Assembly: GCA_028707675.1 (NCBI GenBank)
Contig: JAQWAM010000034.1
Span: 1-8,504 of the forward strand
DNA: 8,504 nt
From: Kiritimatiellia bacterium
Lineage (GTDB): Bacteria > Verrucomicrobiota > Kiritimatiellia > RFP12 > UBA1067
Direction: 5' to 3'
In this document: positions 1 through 6,062 of the stretch, in pieces
How positions within the stretch are numbered: position 1 is the stretch's first letter
Layout of the letters: the number at the start of each line of letters is the position of its first letter
Translations under genes and position numbers: made by a program
Notes under the pieces: generated by a model
The model's input: the letters and a program-made list of their open reading frames with translations, nothing else
What the model was told of the DNA's origin: nothing
Databases searched by the model: none

Positions 1-592
1 CCATCGCGGCGTTTTCGATGAAAGTCCAGGTCTTCAGGTCTTTGGATTCCGCGAAGAACATCGTGAAGGCCTGCCCGACCAAATCGCGCGGCTTGCCGAG
101 TTCAAACGACAGGATGAACCGGTCGCCGGCGCGGCACATCGTGGTGTTGTAACCTTGCCAGTCAGGATTTTCGAGAATCACGCGCGGTTCCGTCCAGTGG
201 ATCATATCGTCTGACTCCATCTGGTAAAAGCGTCCCTTGCCCCAGCCCTCCACAGCGGTGACATAGATACGGTCGTTATGGACGAAAGCGTTGCCCATGT
301 GAAGGCCGGCGCCGAAGGCCGGTGTCACGGTTTTCATGTCTGCCATGTTTAGAAAGCGGAAATATGAACTTCCGGTGTCGTTGGCGCGATGGCGTTTGTC
401 GGGACGTTCCCAGCGTATGTATTCCATCAGCCAGAGTTTACCCTTGAAAATGATCGGGTTGGCCTCGACTACGAAGATGTCGAAAGTGCCCAGCTTTTTG
501 ATCCGAACCGGTTCCGCGCCAAGGCACAAGCACACGCAACAAGCCGCCGCCAAAGCCACGGCTCCTCCGAGAAAAAAACTGCGGTTAATCAT
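1..592 (-). CDS. Secreted five-bladed beta-propeller glycosidase-like protein (N-terminal part)
   Basis: The reading frame is open from the ATG at 592-590 to the left edge without a stop, giving 197 residues; the C-terminus lies outside the window. A signal peptide is clear: Arg4, a hydrophobic stretch at about 6-24 and a likely cleavage after Ala26 (LGA|EP). The start resembles a Tat signal (NRSFFLGG) but has only one Arg, so Sec export is more likely. Ala15-Ala16-Ala17-Cys18 is a weak lipobox alternative, and four Cys at 18-23 are unusual. The mature part shows blade-like units ending in ESDDMIHWTEPR (about 126-137) and AESKDLKTWTF (about 181-191), the pattern of GH43/GH32/GH117-type propellers in which a strand ends in 'S.D...W'. 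Catalytic residues cannot be assigned from this half. A good Shine-Dalgarno lies seven bases upstream. It is transcribed away from the glycosidase operon and shares the 593-762 control region with it. Family placement is inferred from motif style; export and frame are directly visible. Confidence 0.85.
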   Translation of the reverse strand, partial: MINRSFFLGGAVALAAACCVCLCLGAEPVRIKKLGTFDIFVVEANPIIFKGKLWLMEYIRWERPDKRHRANDTGSSYFRFLNMADMKTVTPAFGAGLHMGNAFVHNDRIYVTAVEGWGKGRFYQMESDDMIHWTEPRVILENPDWQGYNTTMCRAGDRFILSFELGKPRDLVGQAFTMFFAESKDLKTWTFIENAAM

Positions 593-598
593 TTTCCG

Positions 599-606
599 TC
601 ACCTTT
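599..606 (-). promoter_or_regulatory. Shine-Dalgarno for the minus-strand propeller gene
   Basis: On the minus strand the sequence reads AAAGGTGA, seven bases before the ATG at 592-590. It matches the anti-Shine-Dalgarno well, fixes the start of this gene and explains why translation begins at the signal peptide. Confidence 0.7.
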
Positions 607-675
607 GTTTGGTTTGCGGTCACTTTCTCAACTTTGGTTACAAAAAACAAGTTGTTTCTTATGCGCGCAAAAGGT

Positions 676-708
676 GGGGTGTGATTCAATAATGTTGAAT
701 CGCACCCC
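676..708. repeat. 14-bp inverted repeat, 5-base loop (candidate operator or RNA hairpin)
   Basis: The arms GGGGTGTGATTCAA (676-689) and TTGAATCGCACCCC (695-708) flank TAATG. Thirteen of fourteen positions are complementary as DNA; the fourteenth is a T-G wobble if transcribed on the plus strand, so the plus-strand RNA would form an uninterrupted 14-pair stem. No T-run follows on either strand, so it is not an ordinary intrinsic terminator. Its centre is about 70 bases before the DUF1080 ATG and about 100 bases before the minus-strand start. An operator for a dimeric regulator is the favoured interpretation. Confidence 0.6.
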
Positions 709-721
709 TGTCTGTCGGCGC

Positions 722-750
722 TTGAAATCCAAACTGCGCTGTGCCAAAAT
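722..750 (+). promoter_or_regulatory. Candidate sigma70-type promoter for the plus-strand operon
   Basis: TTGAAA (722-727) is followed after 17 bases by CAAAAT (745-750), matching the -35 and -10 consensus at five and four of six positions. Transcription would begin near 757, only a few bases before the ATG at 763, which fits the absence of a Shine-Dalgarno there. GATAAT at 751-756 is a better -10 on its own but is 23 bases from this -35. The long inverted repeat ends 13 bases upstream of the -35. Confidence 0.25.
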
Positions 751-762
751 GATAATTTACTA

Positions 763-1265
763 ATGGAACTGAAAAAGCAGTGTGGCGAGAAAGTGCGTGT
801 TATCAGGATCCACGATCGCGGCAATGGCTGCATCACCACAAAGGAGGCGTACCGCGATTACCGTGTACAGGTTGAATACCGATGGGCCGGGCAAAGCTAC
901 CTTGGCCGAAGTTGGAAATGCCACGACTCAGGTTTTCTTTTCCATTCGCAGGGGCATGACGGCATGTACCACGGGACGTGGAAGTGGTCTTTTGAGGCGG
1001 ACATGATCCAGAGCCGTACGCCCGATTTCATCACGGTCGTGCTCAGAGGGTACGCGGTGCCCCCGAAGCCGTTCACCTACATGGCGACCGTGCCGCATTT
1101 TTTCCCAACGGTGAAAAGACGCTTGAGGCATACGGCCTTCACCCGACCGAAAGCCAACTCCAGATGCAAAGCCAAGGCAGTGACTGCGAAGTCCGCCGTG
1201 TCACCCTCATGCCGAACCCTCTTGCAGGACGTGTATTTCAAAAGAAAGCTGGAAAAAGCAAATGA
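763..1265 (+). pseudogene. DUF1080 / 3-keto-disaccharide hydrolase-type gene, shortened and frameshifted
   Basis: DUF1080 proteins have a jelly-roll fold, and characterised members hydrolyse 3-keto-glycosides. Here the frame from 763 carries family-like segments: TTKEAYRDYRVQVEYRW (25-41), DSGFLFHSQGHDG (55-67) and WSFEADMIQSRTPDF (75-89). After codon 114 (1102-1104) that frame turns basic and unlike the family. The -1 frame from 1104 then gives 53 residues including ESQLQMQSQGSDCEVRRVTL, the expected C-terminal strand pair, and stops at TGA 1263-1265. The join lies on six T's (1098-1103). Read as joined, the product is about 167 residues. It lacks a signal peptide, the usual N-terminal 'LFNGKDLSGW'-like segment and the central 'GEWN...NG' strands, so both an N-terminal loss and an internal deletion are likely. 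No Shine-Dalgarno precedes 763, and the frame is open upstream only to 685. The stop overlaps the next gene's ATG. Alternatives: a one-base sequencing error or real -1 frameshifting. Confidence 0.68.
1098..1104 (+). other. Frame-change point: slippery T TTT TTC heptamer
   Basis: In the frame from 763 the codons are CAT TTT TTC CCA. The heptamer T TTT TTC has the X XXY YYZ form used for -1 ribosomal slippage, and slipping back one base gives CCC AAC GGT, exactly the frame that encodes the DUF1080 C-terminus. A missing seventh T would look identical. I saw no strong stem or pseudoknot directly downstream, so a mutation or a homopolymer sequencing error is more likely than programmed frameshifting. 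Confidence 0.5.
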
Positions 1266-4200
1266 AGTGTTTGATGGTCATCGCTGTTCTTGCGGGTTCA
1301 TTCCGTGTTGCCGCTGAAACGTGGGATTTCACGAGCGGATGCCCTGAGGGGTGGGTCGATCGTCGGGAGCACGGGTTCCAAAGCAAGGAGTTGTATCCGT
1401 TCCCGGAGGCTTTCCGTTTTGAAGCCACGTTTGTGGTTCAACCCGATCCGTCGGTCAAGGTATGCGAAAGCGTTCTTTGGGATGACATGTACGTCAACTA
1501 CAAGCCGAAACGCAACAACCGCGGATTGCAGGTCGCCTGCTTGCGGCGCGGGACGCGATGGACGCCGATCGCTTATGCCGGTATGGGTGACGACACGTTC
1601 CGCGTCACCGGGCCGGAGTGTGATCTGAAGCCGGGTGAAGAGGTTCGGCTCGCGCTGCTTTTTGACGCCAATCGAGGCATCACATGGAGTTTTGCCGGCA
1701 CTGCTATCGAATCGATCCTGCCGCAGGCAGGAGGAATCGCCGCTGCCGCGCATCGTCCGTCAGTCGGCGACCGGGTGGGATCGAATTATCAGCCTTTCGA
1801 AGGAACGGTCAGGCGCATTTCGGTCGTACCGGTCAAACGTGAGAAGGTGGCGTTCGCGCGTCATGGACGCAACGCTTTCGAGAGCGGTGAGACGGGCGCG
1901 GCGCTTACGTTCATCGCGATGAATAATTATGATGTCGCGTTGACCGAACTCTCCGTTTTCATGTGTACGGCAGACGCTTCCGGGACACGGCTGGCGGAGA
2001 TCGGGAAAGAATACAGAGAGCTTGCTCCCGGCAAATCGGCAATGATCGCGGTTCCGGTGGAGACGCGGTTAAAGGCGGGACCGGTAACGCACGAGGTGCT
2101 GTTTTCAGCGCGGGGTCCAGAAGGCCCGGTTCAAGTCAAGCGGAGCGTCTGCAGTGGGATCGGTCCTGGTTTTGCCGAGCGTATGCCGACACTCATGTGG
2201 ATGTTTGCGGCGCCTTATCAGACCCTCACGGACTTCGGGTTTACGCATGCGACTGAAAATGTGGGCTTCAACTTTCCATTGACGAAAAACAGCTACATCG
2301 CCGAGTCGGAACGCAAGCTTGATCGCGCCCTGCTCTCTGGTGTCCGTTTTGTTAAGATTTTCAGTCCGTCCAAGCCGGGCGGATCGTCCGAGGGCCAATA
2401 CGAAAGGCAACGCCGTGACGGCACCTTTTCCGATGCCTCGCAACCGGTGCTGGAGGTGTCCGATCCGGACATGGTCGCTCACGCTGAAAAAGTCATGGAG
2501 GGGAATGCGAAGGCTTTTGCCGACCATCCCGCCTTTGTCGGAATCCTGCCGTGTTCAGAACATCGCGATCACACCTTCCCGTCCTTCAATACCGAGGCGC
2601 AACGCTATAAAGCGGAGACGGGGCGCAACGTGCCCGACGAGGTTTCCGGCAAGACGCTGAAGCGGAGTCTCGCCGAAAAGCGTTATCCGGACGGCGTGGT
2701 GCCGACGGACGATCCGATTCTCGCCTATTACCGCTGGTTCTGGAAGGGCGGGGACGGCTGGCCGAAGTTTATCAGCGCTTATGCGGATACCGCCAGGAAA
2801 GTGATCAAACGTCCCTTCTTCAGCTTCTTCGATCCGGCGGTCCGGTGTCCGCCGGTCTGGGGGTCCGGCGGCAGTGTCGACTACCTTAGCCAGTGGATCT
2901 ATGCAACGCCTGAACCGATGAACGTGGCGGGGCCTTTGGAAGAGCTGTTCGCGATGGCGCGGGGACGTCCGGGACAGAAAGTCATGATCATGACCCAGTT
3001 GATTTGTTACCGCTCGCAGATCGCTCCAGAGAACGTGAAGGTCGATCCTGAGCCGGACTGGGTTCAGCGGCGCCCTAACGCGAAGTTTCCGACGATTCCG
3101 CCGGATTCCTTACGGGAGGCGACTTGGTCGATGCTTGCGAAACCGGTGAAGGGCATCATGTATCATGGCTGGGGGACGATTTACGAAACAGGCGAGGAAA
3201 CGGGCTACTGCTACACCAATCCCGAAGCCGCTGAACGACTCCGCTGTCTTCTCAAGGAGGTCGTGGCGCCGCTCGGTCCGATGCTGATGAAGCTTGGGCG
3301 GGACGATTCGCCGGTTGTGATTCTCGAAAGTGCGACGACCGCGCTGCTGGGAGGTCCGGCTTCGTGGGGATGGTCCGCGCCGGCGATCACGTTCTTCCAG
3401 CGCGCAAGGCTCGACCCGCGGGTCATTTACGAAGAACAGGTTATGCGTGACGGCTTCGGAAACGCCAGGATTGTCTACGCGCCGCAGTGCCGCTTCATGA
3501 CGCCGGACATGATCGCGAAGATACGCGCGTTCCAGTCTCAAGGCGGCGTACTCGTCGGCGACAACGAAATGCTGAAGGCGTTGTCGCCGGATGTCACCGT
3601 GCCGGTCGTCAGTTTCAAAGCGCCGCCCAAGTCTGATCACACCGAGGATGTCGAGGCTATGGAGGCCGCACAGAACGGCGATGGCGAAAAACGCGCGGGG
3701 ACGGTGCGGGCCAAGGCGAAGATGCTCAAGGATGCCGAGGCGGCGCGCGTCGCGCTTGCCGCGAAAGGCTATGCGCCGTATACCGACTCATCAACTCCTG
3801 AAATCGTCGTCTATAACCGCCGTTGGAAGTCGACGCCGTATCTTTTCGCAATCAACGACAAGCGCACTTTCGGCGATTACGTCGGTCTGTGGGGACTGAC
3901 CATGGAGAAGGGGCTGCCGATCTCCGGCTCGGTTTCAATCGCCGACCCGGATGCGCGCATCAAAGCGGTTTATGAACTTTCGCTTGGTGGCGCGTTGCCA
4001 TTTTCCCGAACCGGCAATCGCATGATCGTGCCGCTTGAATATGAGACCAACGACGGACGGATTATCGTGTTCCTTGCGGAACCGATTTCAAAGGTGACGC
4101 TTTCCGTCCCCCGGCAGATCAGGCGCGGCGAAAAACTCGACATCGCCTTCAATGTGCTGGGTGCTTCCGGTCTGCCGATTGCGGCGCTTCTGCCGGTTGA

Positions 4201-4381
4201 GGTGCGCGTTTACGATGCAACGGGCTGCGAACTCGACGGCGCCGGATGGGCGTGTGCTGAAGATGGGGTTTGTTGTCTTGCCGTTCAAACCAAGCTCAAT
4301 GATCCCCCCGGACAATACCGCATTGTTTGCGTCGATCGCGCTTCCGGCTTCACGGCAACCAGAAAGGTAAAAATTCAATGA
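1262..4381 (+). CDS. Secreted GH42-like multidomain glycosidase-type protein
   Basis: The protein has 1039 residues. The signal peptide is short (MKCLMVIAVLAGSF, likely cleavage after Ala18). Residues about 20-190 resemble a laminin-G/concanavalin jelly roll, and about 195-300 a beta-sandwich linker. Residues about 308-680 look like a TIM barrel with strand-like segments such as FVGILPCSEHRD (425-436) and VKGIMYHGWGTIYETGEE (629-646). Residues about 681-790 resemble the glutamine-amidotransferase-like trimerisation domain of GH42 beta-galactosidases (VYAPQCRFMTPDMIAKIRAF, then GGVLVGD at 761-767). A charged helical stretch spans about 790-835, and an Ig-like domain about 950-1039. Glu433 and Glu642/645/646 are possible catalytic acids, but none sits in a motif I can assign with certainty, so hydrolase activity is inferred. 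The start is set by the ATGA overlap with the DUF1080 stop, with GGAAA (1251-1255) six bases upstream as a weak Shine-Dalgarno. Its own stop overlaps the next ATG. Confidence 0.82.
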   Translation: MKCLMVIAVLAGSFRVAAETWDFTSGCPEGWVDRREHGFQSKELYPFPEAFRFEATFVVQPDPSVKVCESVLWDDMYVNYKPKRNNRGLQVACLRRGTRWTPIAYAGMGDDTFRVTGPECDLKPGEEVRLALLFDANRGITWSFAGTAIESILPQAGGIAAAAHRPSVGDRVGSNYQPFEGTVRRISVVPVKREKVAFARHGRNAFESGETGAALTFIAMNNYDVALTELSVFMCTADASGTRLAEIGKEYRELAPGKSAMIAVPVETRLKAGPVTHEVLFSARGPEGPVQVKRSVCSGIGPGFAERMPTLMWMFAAPYQTLTDFGFTHATENVGFNFPLTKNSYIAESERKLDRALLSGVRFVKIFSPSKPGGSSEGQYERQRRDGTFSDASQPVLEVSDPDMVAHAEKVMEGNAKAFADHPAFVGILPCSEHRDHTFPSFNTEAQRYKAETGRNVPDEVSGKTLKRSLAEKRYPDGVVPTDDPILAYYRWFWKGGDGWPKFISAYADTARKVIKRPFFSFFDPAVRCPPVWGSGGSVDYLSQWIYATPEPMNVAGPLEELFAMARGRPGQKVMIMTQLICYRSQIAPENVKVDPEPDWVQRRPNAKFPTIPPDSLREATWSMLAKPVKGIMYHGWGTIYETGEETGYCYTNPEAAERLRCLLKEVVAPLGPMLMKLGRDDSPVVILESATTALLGGPASWGWSAPAITFFQRARLDPRVIYEEQVMRDGFGNARIVYAPQCRFMTPDMIAKIRAFQSQGGVLVGDNEMLKALSPDVTVPVVSFKAPPKSDHTEDVEAMEAAQNGDGEKRAGTVRAKAKMLKDAEAARVALAAKGYAPYTDSSTPEIVVYNRRWKSTPYLFAINDKRTFGDYVGLWGLTMEKGLPISGSVSIADPDARIKAVYELSLGGALPFSRTGNRMIVPLEYETNDGRIIVFLAEPISKVTLSVPRQIRRGEKLDIAFNVLGASGLPIAALLPVEVRVYDATGCELDGAGWACAEDGVCCLAVQTKLNDPPGQYRIVCVDRASGFTATRKVKIQ
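4378..4381 (+). promoter_or_regulatory. ATGA stop/start overlap between GH42-like and sialidase-fold genes
   Basis: TGA (4379-4381) ends the GH42-like gene and ATG (4378-4380) starts the next in a different frame. Such overlaps usually mean translational coupling by reinitiating ribosomes. AGAAAGG ten bases upstream may add independent initiation. Confidence 0.75.
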
Positions 4382-5706
4382 AAAAAAAGCTTGTCACTGG
4401 TTTTGTTGCGATGTCATTGGTTTGCGTTGTAGAGGCGCGCGAGGCGTGGGAGGTCGAGGACATGGCATATCCCGGCGCACACGTTAAGAACGTTGAAAAC
4501 GAAACGGAGATGCGTGAGATGTACCGCGAGTGTCTCGAAAAGCTCACCGATTTCGCGCTTGTTCCGCCGAAGATCCGTCAGGACAAGCTTGGCGAGTTCG
4601 CTGCCACGAACCTCGATTACTGCATGTCGGGGACAATCGGGCTCACGCCGGGTGGACGCCTTTACGCGGGCTGGATCTCGGGCGAGGACGGCCCCAAGGG
4701 TTTTTTCGTTTCCAATCGTTCGGATGACCGCGGCGCGACGTGGAGCGAACCCTGTCTTGCGGTCAAGTCCCAGGATCCGCGACTGGCGCTCGCGCGGCTC
4801 ACGCTCTGTACCACGTACTGGACGGATCCGGACGGACGGCTTCATGCGTTTATCGATCAGTCGCTCGGGATGTATGGAATCGCTGGAATCGTCGGGTGTA
4901 CGACGACAGACGGTCGCCGCGGCTTTTTCGAGTCTGTCTGTGAAAATCCCGACGCTGAAAAACCGACGTGGACCAAGCCGCGGCGCATTTCCGATGGACA
5001 TGCCCTCAACAAGCCGATCATTCTCAAGAACGGCGATTGGCTGCTTCCGGTTGCGCGTGGTGTCCATGGCGGACAACCGTTCGAACCGGCTGGAGTGTTC
5101 CGGGAGGTGTGGAGCAAGGTCTGGGGCGCATGGTGGATGGGGTCGTCCGACAAGGGCAAAACCTGGAAGATGCGCGGTGGCGTGAGGTTCCCGGACAGCC
5201 AGTGGTTTGAGCACATGGCCTACGAGATGAAGGACGGACGTCTCAGGATGTTTGCCCGTACACGGCAGGGGCTTATGCAGTCGTATTCGCCCGATGGCGG
5301 TTACACATGGACAAAGCCGAGTCATCCCGGGGGAATGGATCACCCGCTTTCCCGATTCTTCATCCGGCGTCTCAACTCGGGTGCGCTGCTTTTCGTGAAA
5401 CACGGTCTCAAGGTGAATGACCGCAACAACGGTCGTCGCTCGAATCTCACAGCGTGGGTTTCGGACGACGACGGTGAGACCTGGAAAGGTGGGCTACTGC
5501 TTGAGCCGCTCACCTGTTCCTATCCCGACGGAGTGGAAAGCCCGGACGGTACGATCTACATTGTATACGATCACGAGCGTGATCGCGCCGCGGAATTACG
5601 CATGGCGCGGTTCACCGAGGCGGACGTTCGCGCCGGGGAATTTGCTTCTGCTGGCTCGCAACCCGGCATCATCGTCTTCAAGGCCCGAAAACGCACTCGT
5701 CCATAA
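4378..5706 (+). CDS. Secreted sialidase-fold (BNR/Asp-box) protein
   Basis: This 442-residue protein is a six-bladed sialidase-type propeller. The chosen ATG (4378-4380) overlaps the preceding TGA, follows AGAAAGG (4361-4367) and begins a clear signal peptide (MKKK, hydrophobic 5-18, likely cleavage after Ala20). An in-frame start at 4327 would place 17 basic residues before the signal and is rejected. Four exact Asp-boxes (S-x-D-x-G-x-T-W) lie at 115-122, 256-263, 304-311 and 362-369. The segments DGRLRMFARTRQG (286-298) and YPDGVESPDGTIYIVYDHERD (382-402) are typical of bacterial proteins annotated as exo-alpha-sialidase. No F/Y-R-I-P motif precedes the first Asp-box, so the first arginine of the GH33 triad is not recognisable and true sialic-acid hydrolysis is doubtful. 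It probably acts on a glycan terminus alongside its operon neighbours. Confidence 0.88.
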   Translation: MKKKLVTGFVAMSLVCVVEAREAWEVEDMAYPGAHVKNVENETEMREMYRECLEKLTDFALVPPKIRQDKLGEFAATNLDYCMSGTIGLTPGGRLYAGWISGEDGPKGFFVSNRSDDRGATWSEPCLAVKSQDPRLALARLTLCTTYWTDPDGRLHAFIDQSLGMYGIAGIVGCTTTDGRRGFFESVCENPDAEKPTWTKPRRISDGHALNKPIILKNGDWLLPVARGVHGGQPFEPAGVFREVWSKVWGAWWMGSSDKGKTWKMRGGVRFPDSQWFEHMAYEMKDGRLRMFARTRQGLMQSYSPDGGYTWTKPSHPGGMDHPLSRFFIRRLNSGALLFVKHGLKVNDRNNGRRSNLTAWVSDDDGETWKGGLLLEPLTCSYPDGVESPDGTIYIVYDHERDRAAELRMARFTEADVRAGEFASAGSQPGIIVFKARKRTRP

Positions 5707-5863
5707 CGCCTCTGGATTGCGGGCTTCGGACGCCCCGGGTTCCCCGGGCCGCCTCCGCTTCCTCAGCCGAAACCGCCCTGTTTTCGGCGATGGCATTGCG
5801 ATTGATCCGAACTTGTACGAGATGTGGATTTCTGATAATTTCAGTTGCTATTTGATGGATTAA
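5707..5863. other. Non-coding stretch with two short hairpins
   Basis: No protein-like frame is visible here. CCCGGG-TTC-CCCGGG (5734-5748) and GCCGAAA...TTTCGGC (5766-5772 with 5782-5788) could form six- and seven-pair hairpins. Neither is followed by a T-run, so they are not convincing intrinsic terminators, though a factor-dependent or weak terminator after the sialidase-fold gene is possible. Confidence 0.35.
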
Positions 5864-5881
5864 AAAGACGATTGTTATGAT
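5852..5881 (+). promoter_or_regulatory. Candidate promoter upstream of the GH31 gene
   Basis: TTGATG (5852-5857) and TATGAT (5876-5881) are separated by 18 bases and match the -35 and -10 consensus at four and five of six positions. The leader to the GH31 ATG would be about 175 bases. Because the site overlaps the start of the coding-like fragment at 5864, it may be chance. Confidence 0.22.
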
Positions 5882-6022
5882 GGCGGACGCGTGTTCTGGC
5901 TCGAGTGCGGCGCGTGGCACGTCATGTTTTCCGTTGGCGAAGAGGAGAAGGTAAAGCGGCTCGCCCCCGAGCTTCTTGACTGGGATGGACATTGCATGAA
6001 GGTTCTCGTCAGGTCTATGTGA
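5864..6022 (+). pseudogene. Orphan coding-like fragment, possible gene remnant
   Basis: Between TAA (5861-5863) and TGA (6020-6022) one frame encodes 52 residues with normal composition, including GGRVFWLECGAWHVMFSVG and KRLAPELLDWDGHC. By hand count about two thirds of its codons end in G or C, as in the flanking genes, which is higher than expected for non-coding DNA. It has no convincing start: GTG at 5891 and ATG at 5924 lack a Shine-Dalgarno. I do not recognise the family. It reads like the C-terminal end of a globular domain whose front part was lost, perhaps by deletion between the sialidase-fold and GH31 genes. A small translated ORF from 5891 is less likely. Confidence 0.4.
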
Positions 6023-6050
6023 TTGACTTTGAAGAATCCAACGGCAAAAG

Positions 6051-6057
6051 AAAGGTG
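6051..6057 (+). promoter_or_regulatory. Shine-Dalgarno of the GH31 gene
   Basis: AAAGGTG ends five bases before the ATG at 6063. It supports that start, and the residues that follow form a signal peptide. Confidence 0.65.
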
Positions 6058-6062
6058 CGGAA

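Larger units (their letters stand above)
593..762. promoter_or_regulatory. Divergent intergenic control region with palindrome cluster
   Basis: These 170 bases separate the minus-strand propeller gene from the plus-strand operon, so both promoters should lie here. Three palindromes occur within 64 bases: AAACAAGTTGTTT (645-657), TGCGCGCA (662-669) and the long inverted repeat at 676-708. The stretch is more AT-rich than the flanking genes. No ORF in it looks protein-like. A shared regulator binding between divergent promoters is the natural reading, but no regulator gene is in the window. Confidence 0.5.

Noticed and set aside
389..763. Plus-strand open frames of 118 and 124 codons across 336-763
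   Set aside because: They lie opposite the well-supported minus-strand propeller gene, lack signal or domain features, and run through the intergenic palindromes.
3110..3640. Antisense open frame of 176 codons opposite the GH42-like gene
   Set aside because: Very basic, motif-free translation lying wholly within a well-supported gene.
4327..4377. In-frame upstream start for the sialidase-fold protein
   Set aside because: It would add 17 basic residues before a standard signal peptide; the ATG at 4378 has the stop/start overlap and a Shine-Dalgarno.
4414..5403. Long antisense open frame of 329 codons opposite the sialidase-fold gene
   Set aside because: Its translation is Arg/Pro/His-rich without domain motifs, and the sense frame has signal peptide and Asp-boxes; it is a by-product of GC-rich codon use.
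5734..5788. GC-rich hairpins after the sialidase-fold gene as an intrinsic terminator
   Set aside because: No T-run follows either stem on the plus strand, and the stems are only six to seven pairs.
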